A DNA stretch of 15,506 bases, from NCBI GenBank assembly GCA_945873925.1, contig CAMCES010000043.1, positions 1 to 15,506 of the forward strand, given 5' to 3'. This document shows, one piece after another, positions 6,459 through 13,271 of this stretch. Both the position numbers and the translations under genes were made by a program. How positions within the stretch are numbered: the first letter of the stretch is position 1; each line of letters begins with the position of its first letter. A model generated the notes under the pieces. It was not told the origin of the DNA and searched no databases. It worked only from the letters and a program-made list of their open reading frames with translations. The DNA is from Bordetella parapertussis (GTDB lineage Bacteria; Pseudomonadota; Gammaproteobacteria; Burkholderiales; Burkholderiaceae_C).

Positions 6459-7693
6459 GATGAGTAAGAGGAAGAAGAAAGCACAAGCGGGATGTCAATG
6501 CTCTGGACATGACGCTGACGAACTTCATGGAACACATGTTCGGTTTTTTCGACAATCATTCTCCAGCTCAGGGCGCGTGCGCTGCCACAAGCTTGTGTGC
6601 CAAGGTATTTCATCAATTCAACATTGTTGAGCAGCAGTTGTACGGCCATTTCAAATTCGAGGTCAGACTCTGGATTGGCCAACATGCCATTGGCACCACT
6701 TTTAATCAACTCACCGGCCGCCGCATGTTGGAAGGCGACGACCGCCAGACCGCTGGCCATGGCCTCCAAGGTCACATTGCCAAAAGTTTCTGTCTTGCTG
6801 GCAAACACAAACACATCCGCACTGGCATAGTGTTGAGCCAAGTCCACACCGGTTTGAAAGCCCGCAAAAATGATGTCAGGATGGTTGCTTTGAAGCGATT
6901 CGCGCATCGGACCATCACCGACCAACACCAGTTTGATGTCGGTATGCTGGGATTTGAGGCGCAGGTATGTTTGGATCACCAGGTTGAGGTTTTTTTCAGC
7001 GGCCAAGCGACCCACATAAACCAGCACACGGGTGTCGTCGTTGGCCCCCCAACTGCTCCGCAAACCGGAGCTGCGGTGCTCAGGGGTGAAGCAGTCTGTG
7101 TCTACGCCCCTTGGGACGACTGACAAATGCTTGAAGCCCGCTTGGTCAAGCTCAGATTGCAGTTGAACCGTGGGCACCATGGTGGCCTGGGCACTGTTGT
7201 GGAATTTTTTCAGGTAAGCCATGATCGCGCCACTCAGCCATCCAATGCCATAGTGTTGGCTGTATGCATGAAAGTTTGTTCTGAAGTCCGTACTGACCGG
7301 CAACTTCATCTTGCGTGCCACTTGCAGTGCCGACCAACCCAATGGGCCCTCGGTGGCTATATGAACAATGTCCGGGCGCTGCTTGGCCCACAAACGCGTG
7401 AGCTCACGCTTGGCTGGCAGGCCCATTCGCAACTGCTTGTAAAAAGGGATGGGCAAACCTTTGACAAGTGTTTCTTGAAAACCAATTTTGCTTTGTGCCC
7501 GGTCAGAAGATTGGTGCTTTGGCCTGACCAGCCATAACTCATGCCCTTTGAGTTGCAAGCCTTCAACAATCTTGGACAGGGTGTGGGCCACACCGTTGAT
7601 GTCAGGCGGGTAGGTTTCGGTCACGACCGCGATATGAAGATTAGAACGAAGCGTCCCGATCCTCTCGACTTGGATGAATGCTTCATTGTTCAT
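6455..7693 (-). CDS. GT4-family glycosyltransferase, candidate glycolipid (Agt-like) transferase
   Basis: A 412-residue GT-B enzyme of family GT4. The N-terminal acceptor domain opens with VVTETYPPDINGVAHTL (23-39). The donor domain has VVPRGVDTD (192-200), VYVGRLAAEKN (226-236) and the E-x7-E motif at E302 and E310 in ETFGNVTLE. The opening motif is shared by MgtA-like mannosyltransferases and by Agt enzymes that glycosylate diacylglycerol under phosphate starvation. The presence of a PlcP-like gene 4.6 kb away, and ugd, makes a lipid glycosyltransferase my preferred reading, but the sugar donor cannot be told by eye. It starts at the ATG at 7693 with about 19 residues before the first core strand and no Shine-Dalgarno. 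A PhoB-like box and a -10-like hexamer sit just upstream. It is coupled to ppk2. Confidence 0.9.
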   Translation of the reverse strand: MNNEAFIQVERIGTLRSNLHIAVVTETYPPDINGVAHTLSKIVEGLQLKGHELWLVRPKHQSSDRAQSKIGFQETLVKGLPIPFYKQLRMGLPAKRELTRLWAKQRPDIVHIATEGPLGWSALQVARKMKLPVSTDFRTNFHAYSQHYGIGWLSGAIMAYLKKFHNSAQATMVPTVQLQSELDQAGFKHLSVVPRGVDTDCFTPEHRSSGLRSSWGANDDTRVLVYVGRLAAEKNLNLVIQTYLRLKSQHTDIKLVLVGDGPMRESLQSNHPDIIFAGFQTGVDLAQHYASADVFVFASKTETFGNVTLEAMASGLAVVAFQHAAAGELIKSGANGMLANPESDLEFEMAVQLLLNNVELMKYLGTQACGSARALSWRMIVEKTEHVFHEVRQRHVQSIDIPLVLSSSSYSS

Positions 7694-7699
7694 ACAAAC

Positions 7700-7733
7700 A
7701 CTATGAGCTTCAATTGCAACAATTTGATGACAA
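7700..7733 (-). promoter_or_regulatory. Candidate PhoB box and -10 for the glycosyltransferase gene
   Basis: Minus-strand TTGTCAT-CAAA-TTGTTGC (7733-7716) matches the PhoB half-site CTGTCAT well in the first copy and about four of seven in the second, at the correct 11-bp repeat. CATAGT (7705-7700), a 4/6 match to TATAAT, follows exactly 10 bp later, the spacing seen in PhoB promoters. This would start transcription close to the ATG. A perfect TTGACA is further upstream (7765-7760) without a good -10. Confidence 0.4.
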
Positions 7734-7780
7734 ATTGGTGTCGAGCAGCGTTTCTTGTCAATTTTCAGAAAAGCGTCCGA

Positions 7781-7814
7781 GTGTCATGAAAATTTCATGC
7801 AAAAGCGTGACATT
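7781..7814 (+). promoter_or_regulatory. Candidate PhoB box for the Mpo1-like membrane gene
   Basis: GTGTCAT-GAAA-ATTTCAT (7781-7798) has two half-sites sharing T-x-TCAT with an 11-bp period and an A-rich spacer, as in PhoB boxes. A weak hexamer GACATT (7809-7814) lies 10 bp downstream. The same bases form a near-perfect palindrome, CATGAAA-A-TTTCATG (7785-7799), so another dimeric regulator is an alternative. Confidence 0.4.
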
Positions 7815-7846
7815 AAAGTGGCAATATCCATCAATCAGGAGCTTTC

Positions 7847-8461
7847 ATGAACCAACTGTTGCAGACCCTTAAAACCCAACGCTGGGATGACCACCGTTTT
7901 TACCACCACTGCCGCATCAATCAATCTTTGCATTTGATCAGTGCCATTTCTTTCTTGGTGGCCTATGTTTATTTGTTCATTGATCCAGTTGTTTCTGCCT
8001 TGGTTGCTTGGCTCATTTCCATGACAACACGTCAAATTGGCCATTTCTTTTTTGAACCCAAAGGGTTCGATGAGGTCAATCAAGTCTCCCATGAATACAA
8101 AGAAGAAATCAAAGTGGGCTACAACCTCAACCGCAAAATTGTGTTGCTGAGCATTTGTGCAGCAGTGCCTGTGATGGCTTTTTGGACCCCAGAGATCTTG
8201 AACTGGGCAGTGCCAGTCGCCTATGAGGATACCCCCATTCGCATGACAGCCATGGCATGGTTGTTTTTAGGCATGGCTGGTTTGTTGTTCAGGGTTTTGC
8301 AGTTGTGGAAACAAGAAAACCTGATGGCAGGCGTGGCATGGGGCTTGAAGATCATCACTGACCCAGTCCATGACATCATGCTGTATCACAAAGCGCCTTT
8401 GTATTTGCTGCGCGGTGAGCGGATTGACCCGATGATTCACGTCAATACCGCTCAACACTGA
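7847..8461 (+). CDS. Polytopic His-rich membrane protein, Mpo1/DUF962-like
   Basis: A 204-residue protein with about four hydrophobic spans (roughly 28-45, 46-60, 97-115 and 133-150). Conserved-looking polar motifs flank the membrane: H16, H20-H21-x3-N25-x3-H29 near the N-terminus, RQIGHFFFEP (H66) after the second span, and DPVHDIMLYHKAP (H175, H181) near the C-terminus. The H-x3-N-x3-H pair and the IGHFFFE segment resemble Mpo1/DUF962 proteins, where yeast Mpo1 is an Fe(II)-dependent dioxygenase in alpha-oxidation of 2-hydroxy fatty acids. The similarity is recognised by eye and needs a profile search. A strong AGGAG lies 5 nt before the ATG. The gene is divergent from the glycosyltransferase across a 153-bp region with two PhoB-like boxes, and convergent with the aminotransferase after a 6-bp gap. 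Confidence 0.8.
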   Translation: MNQLLQTLKTQRWDDHRFYHHCRINQSLHLISAISFLVAYVYLFIDPVVSALVAWLISMTTRQIGHFFFEPKGFDEVNQVSHEYKEEIKVGYNLNRKIVLLSICAAVPVMAFWTPEILNWAVPVAYEDTPIRMTAMAWLFLGMAGLLFRVLQLWKQENLMAGVAWGLKIITDPVHDIMLYHKAPLYLLRGERIDPMIHVNTAQH

Positions 8462-8467
8462 TTCGCT

Positions 8468-10138
8468 TCAATTCATCCTCAACCGCAACATTTCCCGAAA
8501 CACTGTTCGGCGGATGTTGCGGTTTGTTTCATTGGGCGGTGTCCACCACCATGCATCATCATTCATGCGTTGGGCTGCAGACACAAACCGCTTGCAAAAC
8601 ATCTCGAACACCGTGTCATCCATGTTGAAGCTGAAGATCATTCGGCCAGAGCCAACCCAACTGAGGGCAATGCCTTGCTCGCGCAAATAGTATTGAAGCA
8701 TCCAGTTGTAACGACTGGGCTTGTCGTAAAGCACCGACCAAATGGTTTCCATCCCAGCCACCCTGACTGGCAAGCCAGCCGTCTCCAGGGCTTGGTTGAG
8801 TTTGAGCCGACGCGCTTGCCACAAGTCGGTGGCATGGGCGTAGAGATTTTGAATCTCTGGCGTATGGAGTCGGTTCAAGAACACGTTCATGGTGGCCATG
8901 ACATAGGGATGAGCGTTGAACGTGCCACGGGCAAAACAAATGTCACCCGGCTTGTTGTCATTGAACCGTTTCATCCAGCGCGATTGGCCGCAAACCACGC
9001 CCACAGGCAAGCCACCACCCAGGGTTTTGCCGTAAGTCACCATGTCTGCTTTGACATTGAAATAGGCTTGTGCACCACCTGGCGCCAATCGGAATCCCAA
9101 GAACACCTCGTCCATGATCAAGGCGATGCCCTTTTCGGTACAGACTTGGCGCAATTGAGCCAGCCATTGGGTGTAGGCTTCGCGATCGTAATGCACTTGC
9201 CGCCCGCCATCCACCAAAGTCGAGTCAGTGGGGGCAGCCTTGTTGACATGCATGGCTTGCAATGGGTTGATCAAGACGCAGGCGATGTCATTTCGATTGC
9301 GCAACACCCGCAGCGTGTTGGGATGCATTTCGTTGAGGGTCAGACTCTCGCTCGAAGGCGGCATCGGGTTGCCGGGTCCGGGCTGAACATCGTCCCACCA
9401 GCCGTGGTACGCCCCAGTGAATCGAACCAGTTTGCGCTTTTTGGTGTGGTACCTGGCCAAACGAACAGCTTGCATGACCGCTTCGGTGCCCGACATGTGA
9501 AAAGACACTTCCTCTTGGCCAGAGATGGCGCACAGTTGTTTGACGTTGTCCAGCACGCAAGGGTGGTAAGAGCCCAGTACCGGGCCCAATTTCTCCGCCA
9601 TGGCAGAACCTTCTTGGATGCAGCTTTTGTAGAAGTCCTGTCCAAACAAATTCACGCCATACGAGCCGGTGACATCGATGAACTGGTTGCCGTCCAAGTC
9701 GGTCAACCAAGCACCTTCACTTTCGCGCCAGAAACTGCCCGTCTGAATGTATTGGGAAAGCAAGTCACGAAATTGAAATGGGACGCGGTACTGACTGGTG
9801 AGTTGCATGTCCGAGACCATGGGTTTGGTGGCTGCGGTTTGCGCCAGGGTTTGAGGGCTTCTGGACTTCAAGGTTTGGCCCAGGCTCGAAAGCGCTGTGC
9901 GGCGTTGCTCCGCAATCGCTTGGGGTGCACCGTCTGCAGAAAACCACTTGTCTTGGGTGTAGCTGTAACCGGGAATCCATTTGGCAACCCGTTTGGCCAT
10001 GCGCAAATGGCCTCCCAAAGAGGGGTGTTTGGCAAAAGAGAGTTGGAGTCTCTCGGTCACTTTCATTGCCAACGCAATACCCAAAAAGCCCGTCAATGCC
10101 CATAAAGCAACTGTCATGATTGATTCCACACCTTGCAT
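8468..10138 (-). CDS. Membrane-anchored class III aminotransferase (glutamate-1-semialdehyde aminomutase-like)
   Basis: A PLP-dependent fold-type I enzyme with an unusual N-terminal extension. From the ATG at 10138 it has 556 residues. Residues 8-25 are a hydrophobic span followed by a basic stretch, then ~100 residues before the catalytic domain. Catalytic features (numbered from 10138) are SGTEAVMQA (216-224, phosphate binding), AYHGWWDD, IMDEVFLGF (338-346, Asp343 for the pyridine N) and YGKTLGGGLPVG with Schiff-base Lys371. I chose 10138 because GAGG lies 8 nt upstream; the frame extends to an ATG at 10177 without a better site. Glutamate-1-semialdehyde aminomutases are about 430 residues and soluble, so this is not a standard HemL. 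Its substrate is unknown. It is divergent from psd by about 50 bp, in a lipid-gene region. Confidence 0.88.
   Translation of the reverse strand: MQGVESIMTVALWALTGFLGIALAMKVTERLQLSFAKHPSLGGHLRMAKRVAKWIPGYSYTQDKWFSADGAPQAIAEQRRTALSSLGQTLKSRSPQTLAQTAATKPMVSDMQLTSQYRVPFQFRDLLSQYIQTGSFWRESEGAWLTDLDGNQFIDVTGSYGVNLFGQDFYKSCIQEGSAMAEKLGPVLGSYHPCVLDNVKQLCAISGQEEVSFHMSGTEAVMQAVRLARYHTKKRKLVRFTGAYHGWWDDVQPGPGNPMPPSSESLTLNEMHPNTLRVLRNRNDIACVLINPLQAMHVNKAAPTDSTLVDGGRQVHYDREAYTQWLAQLRQVCTEKGIALIMDEVFLGFRLAPGGAQAYFNVKADMVTYGKTLGGGLPVGVVCGQSRWMKRFNDNKPGDICFARGTFNAHPYVMATMNVFLNRLHTPEIQNLYAHATDLWQARRLKLNQALETAGLPVRVAGMETIWSVLYDKPSRYNWMLQYYLREQGIALSWVGSGRMIFSFNMDDTVFEMFCKRFVSAAQRMNDDAWWWTPPNETNRNIRRTVFREMLRLRMN
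8481..8525 (+). terminator. Hairpin terminator for the Mpo1-like gene, inside the opposing CDS
   Basis: An 11-bp perfect inverted repeat, AACCGCAACAT (8481-8491) and ATGTTGCGGTT (8514-8524), encloses a second 5-bp stem CCGAA/TTCGG (8495-8510). It is followed on the plus strand by an interrupted T tract (GGTTTGTTTC). It lies 20 bp after the plus-strand stop and within the last codons of the aminotransferase, with no T tract in the minus direction. It therefore best serves the plus-strand gene. Confidence 0.55.
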
Positions 10139-10192
10139 GGCTGATACCTCTGTAACAAAAATACTGTTGTATGACATTAGGATGAAAAATTG

Positions 10193-11056
10193 ATGACTAT
10201 TCGAACGCTATTTCAAAAAATCGGTGCCAATGAAGACCTTAATTTTTTGTTGACCAACCGCATTCCCCGCGTGGCATTAACGCATTTCATGGGTTGGTTC
10301 AGTCAAATCAAGACCCCATGGGTAAAAAATGCCTCTATCGCTGTGTGGAAATCATTTGCCGACCTGAATTTGAGTGAAGCCAAAAAATCCCAGTTTGAAA
10401 GCCTGCACGACTGTTTTATCCGTGAGCTCAAGCCAGGCGCGCGAACCGTTGACGCTGACCCACAGGCTTTCACCAGCCCCTGCGACGGCATCGTTGGCGC
10501 CATGGGGCAAGTGGTCGATGGTGCGCTTTACCAGGCCAAAGGATTTCCCTACACCTTGGATGATTTACTGGGCCATGCAGACCATGCCGATTGGCGCGAC
10601 GGCGTGTTCATGACCATTCGCATCACTTCATCCATGTACCACCGGTTTCACGCGCCTTTTGATGGCAGGCTCAAGCAGGTGAAATACTTTTCAGGTGATA
10701 CCTGGAACGTCAATCCGATCGCCCTCAAGCGGATAGAGAAGTTATTTTGCAAAAACGAGCGCGCTTTGTTGCGCGTTGAAATAGGGGAGCAAAAGTATCC
10801 AGTGGCTCTGGTGCCTGTGGCAGCCGTTTTGGTGGCCAGCATCCGCTTGCATGCGATTGACGATTTGCTGCACACCCGCTACCGGGGACCGGATGTGATC
10901 GATTGCGATGCCGTGTTCAGCAAAGGTGAGGAATTGGGCTGGTTTCAACACGGCTCGACCATCATTGTGTTTGCCCCTAAAAACTTCCAATTTTCCGCTG
11001 GCATCGGTGACGGCACACCGATCAAAATGGGTCAGGCTTTGTTCAAACTGCCTTGA
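10193..11056 (+). CDS. psd: Phosphatidylserine decarboxylase proenzyme
   Basis: About 287 residues, as expected for bacterial Psd, which decarboxylates phosphatidylserine to phosphatidylethanolamine at the inner membrane. The self-cleaving triad is present: Asp in FTSPCDG (residue 98), His in YHRFHAP (153) and Ser in HGST (255). Cleavage between Gly254 and Ser255 would leave a pyruvoyl-capped alpha chain of ~33 residues. The usual motif is LGST, and His replaces Leu here. The start is ATG at 10193 or the adjacent TTG at 10190, served by AGGA at 10179-10182. The gene is divergent from the aminotransferase and its stop is 1 bp from the convergent lplT stop. No pssA is in the window. Confidence 0.93.
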   Translation: MTIRTLFQKIGANEDLNFLLTNRIPRVALTHFMGWFSQIKTPWVKNASIAVWKSFADLNLSEAKKSQFESLHDCFIRELKPGARTVDADPQAFTSPCDGIVGAMGQVVDGALYQAKGFPYTLDDLLGHADHADWRDGVFMTIRITSSMYHRFHAPFDGRLKQVKYFSGDTWNVNPIALKRIEKLFCKNERALLRVEIGEQKYPVALVPVAAVLVASIRLHAIDDLLHTRYRGPDVIDCDAVFSKGEELGWFQHGSTIIVFAPKNFQFSAGIGDGTPIKMGQALFKLP

Positions 11057-11057
11057 G

Positions 11058-12302
11058 TCAAATCGCAAGTGTCTTTCGCATGCGCTGGTAACGCCAACTC
11101 ACCCATGCCATGCCCAAGGTGACCAAACTGCCGAGCAACCATGACAGCGTGCTGACATTGACTTGGGCATACAGCAGGGCGCTGTAGACGCCCATCATCA
11201 ACAAAATGTTGGCGTTTTCGTTGACGTTTTGTACCGAGATAGACCGTCCAGCGCTGAGCAATTGAACCCCTCGGTATTGCAGCATGGCATTCATGGGCAC
11301 CACAAAAAAACCGCCCACCACACCAATCGCAAAGATCAAGATGACGGCGATTTGCCAATCTGAAATCAAAGACATCAAGGGCAGCATCAATCCCAACACC
11401 ATGCCCATGGCGATCACCGTAGGAGCCTTTTTCATGGAAATAAACCGTGCAGCCAAGACCGCCCCGCACACCACCCCCACGGCTGTTGCGCCTTGCAGGT
11501 AGGCGGCATGTGTCAGATTCAATGAGAGTGTGTCTTGTGCCCACGCCAAGACCAGCAATTGCAATGTGGCACCCACACCCCAAAACAATGTGGTGACTGA
11601 CAAGCTGATTCCGCCCAAGGGGTCGCGCCACAGCGTGAGGTGATCTGTCTTGAAACGCAGCCAGACCGCTTTGACATGCCAACTGCTGGCTGGATAGCGT
11701 ACGCCACTGTCTGGGATGCGCAAATTCAACATAGCAGACATCACATACAGCAACAACAGCACAAACATGGAGCCCACATACAAACTGGTCTGGGGCAAAA
11801 CCGTTTGCAGCTGCTGATAGGGCCCACTGACCAGCCAATGGTCAGCGACCAACAAACCACCCAACATCACCCCAAACAATGCTGCGCAAACGGTGCTCAC
11901 CTCGATCCAGCCGTTGGCGGCGACCAAGCGCTCAGGCGGCTCTATTTCGGTGATCAAGCCGTATTTGGCCGGTGCATATATGGCTGCGCCAAGCCCTGCC
12001 ATGGCAAAGGCCAGCAATGGACTCCAGCCCATGAGCAGAGCTGAGCAGGCCACTGCTTTGACGGCATTGGCCCACATCATCACGCGTTGTTTGGGCCAAG
12101 TGTCGGCCCAAGCCCCCACCCAGGGACCCAACACCACGTAAGACAGGGTGAACATCAACTTCAGCAGCGGAATCCAAAACGCAGCATGTCCTTGCTCCAT
12201 GAGCACAGCCATGGTCAGCAACAACAGTGCGTTGTCGGCCAGTGCAGAGACGAATTGGGCGCTGATCAGCCAATGAAAGCCCGGCGCGGCTTTGGCTTTC
12301 AA
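11058..12302 (-). CDS. lplT: Lysophospholipid transporter LplT family (MFS)
   Basis: A 414-residue major facilitator with about 12 hydrophobic segments. LplT flips lysophospholipids (mainly lyso-PE) across the inner membrane for re-acylation. The N-terminal ISAQFVSALADNALLLL (residues 13-29), the following VLGPWVGAWAD and the IYAPAKYGLITEIEP segment match LplT. The start is TTG at 12302, overlapping the upstream stop as TTGA; there is no Shine-Dalgarno and no upstream ATG, so translation is coupled to the PlcP-like gene. In Enterobacteria lplT pairs with the acyltransferase aas; here it pairs with a phospholipase C-like gene and faces psd, with no acyltransferase visible. Confidence 0.9.
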   Translation of the reverse strand: MKAKAAPGFHWLISAQFVSALADNALLLLTMAVLMEQGHAAFWIPLLKLMFTLSYVVLGPWVGAWADTWPKQRVMMWANAVKAVACSALLMGWSPLLAFAMAGLGAAIYAPAKYGLITEIEPPERLVAANGWIEVSTVCAALFGVMLGGLLVADHWLVSGPYQQLQTVLPQTSLYVGSMFVLLLLYVMSAMLNLRIPDSGVRYPASSWHVKAVWLRFKTDHLTLWRDPLGGISLSVTTLFWGVGATLQLLVLAWAQDTLSLNLTHAAYLQGATAVGVVCGAVLAARFISMKKAPTVIAMGMVLGLMLPLMSLISDWQIAVILIFAIGVVGGFFVVPMNAMLQYRGVQLLSAGRSISVQNVNENANILLMMGVYSALLYAQVNVSTLSWLLGSLVTLGMAWVSWRYQRMRKTLAI

Positions 12303-13138
12303 AGCGTTGGTTGAGCCACTTGAGAGGTCACCGGCATGGCCTCTGGCACGGGTGCTGGTCTGGTGGGGGTTTGGCCCACAGGCTGCTCAATGGCGGGCAC
12401 GAAATCCACCACCTGGTCCCAAAAAATCAACTCGAGCCGACCATCCACATGTTCAACCAAGGCCGACCGGCTCTCAACCCAATCGCCATCGTTGCAATAA
12501 ACGATGCCATCGATCATGCGTATTTCTGCGCGGTGGATATGGCCGCACACCACCCCTTGGTAACCACGCTTGTTGGCTTCATGGGCCACTGCTTTTTCGA
12601 AATCAGCCACAAAGTTCAGGGCTTTTTTCACTTTGCCCTTTAAAAAGGCTGACAGCGACCAATACGGCAAACCCATGCGAGCGCGTATGCGGTTGAAATG
12701 TCGGTTGATACGCAATGTCAATTCATACAAACTGTCGCCCACATAAGCCAACCATTTTGCGTATTTCACCACCGGGTCAAAGTAATCGCCATGGATCAAC
12801 CATAAGCGGCGGCCGTCGAGCATGGTGTGGGTGGCTTCTTCCATGACTTGAACCCCGCCGAAGTGGTGGTCTACGAAATCACGCGCAAATTCATCATGGT
12901 TGCCGGGTATGTAGACCACATTGCAACCCTTGCGCACACGCCGCAATATTTTTTGGACCACATCATTGTGGGCTTGTGGCCAGTGCCATTTGCGACGCAG
13001 TTGCCAGCCGTCAACAATATCGCCGACCAGGTAAAGGTGGTCGCTGCTGTGTGATTTAAGGAAATCGAGCAGAGCGTCAGCTTGACAGCCAGGTGTGCCC
13101 AGGTGAAGGTCTGAAATGAATACAGCTCGGTAGTGCAT
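12299..13138 (-). CDS. plcP: PlcP-like calcineurin-type metallophosphoesterase (often annotated UDP-2,3-diacylglucosamine diphosphatase)
   Basis: A 279-residue two-metal phosphoesterase. Metal ligands are visible as D10-x-H12, D40 in LVGDIVDGW, G79-N-H-D-E, H116-G-D and G199-H-I-H202. The segments SDLHLGTPGCQADALLDFL, the HWPQAHNDVVQK region, GNHDEFARDF, LPYWSLSAF and NDGDWVES are the pattern I associate with PlcP. PlcP is the phospholipase C that releases diacylglycerol from phospholipids during phosphate starvation in alphaproteobacteria and Pseudomonas. LpxH is shorter (~240) and related, and general pipelines often use its name. A Pro-rich C-terminal tail (251-279) is extra. AGAGGGG precedes the ATG by 4 nt. 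A degenerate PhoB-like box lies 85 bp upstream. It is coupled to lplT. Confidence 0.85.
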   Translation of the reverse strand: MHYRAVFISDLHLGTPGCQADALLDFLKSHSSDHLYLVGDIVDGWQLRRKWHWPQAHNDVVQKILRRVRKGCNVVYIPGNHDEFARDFVDHHFGGVQVMEEATHTMLDGRRLWLIHGDYFDPVVKYAKWLAYVGDSLYELTLRINRHFNRIRARMGLPYWSLSAFLKGKVKKALNFVADFEKAVAHEANKRGYQGVVCGHIHRAEIRMIDGIVYCNDGDWVESRSALVEHVDGRLELIFWDQVVDFVPAIEQPVGQTPTRPAPVPEAMPVTSQVAQPTL

Positions 13139-13206
13139 TGGCCCCTCTTTGCGTTGATGTCAATCCAAGGATGTTCATTGACGCTTTCAGGTAAGTCGTC
13201 CTATTG

Positions 13207-13240
13207 AGTTTAGGTAGCGATTGTGACTTTCTGATGAAAC
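13207..13240 (-). promoter_or_regulatory. Candidate PhoB box and -10 for plcP
   Basis: Minus-strand GTTTCAT-CAGA-AAGTCAC (13240-13223) matches about five of seven bases in each PhoB half-site at the 11-bp period. TAAACT (13212-13207), four of six with TATAAT, lies 10 bp downstream. Transcription would then start some 60 nt before plcP. The match is degenerate and could be chance. Confidence 0.3.
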
Positions 13241-13271
13241 TATGATGAAGCCCAACCACTTGAGGCAGCAG

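Noticed and set aside
8570..10105. A 511-codon open frame on the plus strand opposite the aminotransferase
   Set aside because: The translation has no recognisable domain and low-complexity His/Gln/Arg content typical of an antisense shadow, while the minus strand carries a full set of PLP-enzyme motifs.
10160..10177. A PhoB box upstream of the aminotransferase (minus-strand ATGTCAT-ACAA-CAGTATT)
   Set aside because: The first half-site is good, but no -10 lies at the right distance and the ribosome site falls where the -10 should be.
12299..13138. LpxH (lipid A biosynthesis UDP-2,3-diacylglucosamine hydrolase)
   Set aside because: Same fold, but the length, the middle LPYWSLSAF and NDGDWVES segments and the gene context fit PlcP better; phylogeny would decide.
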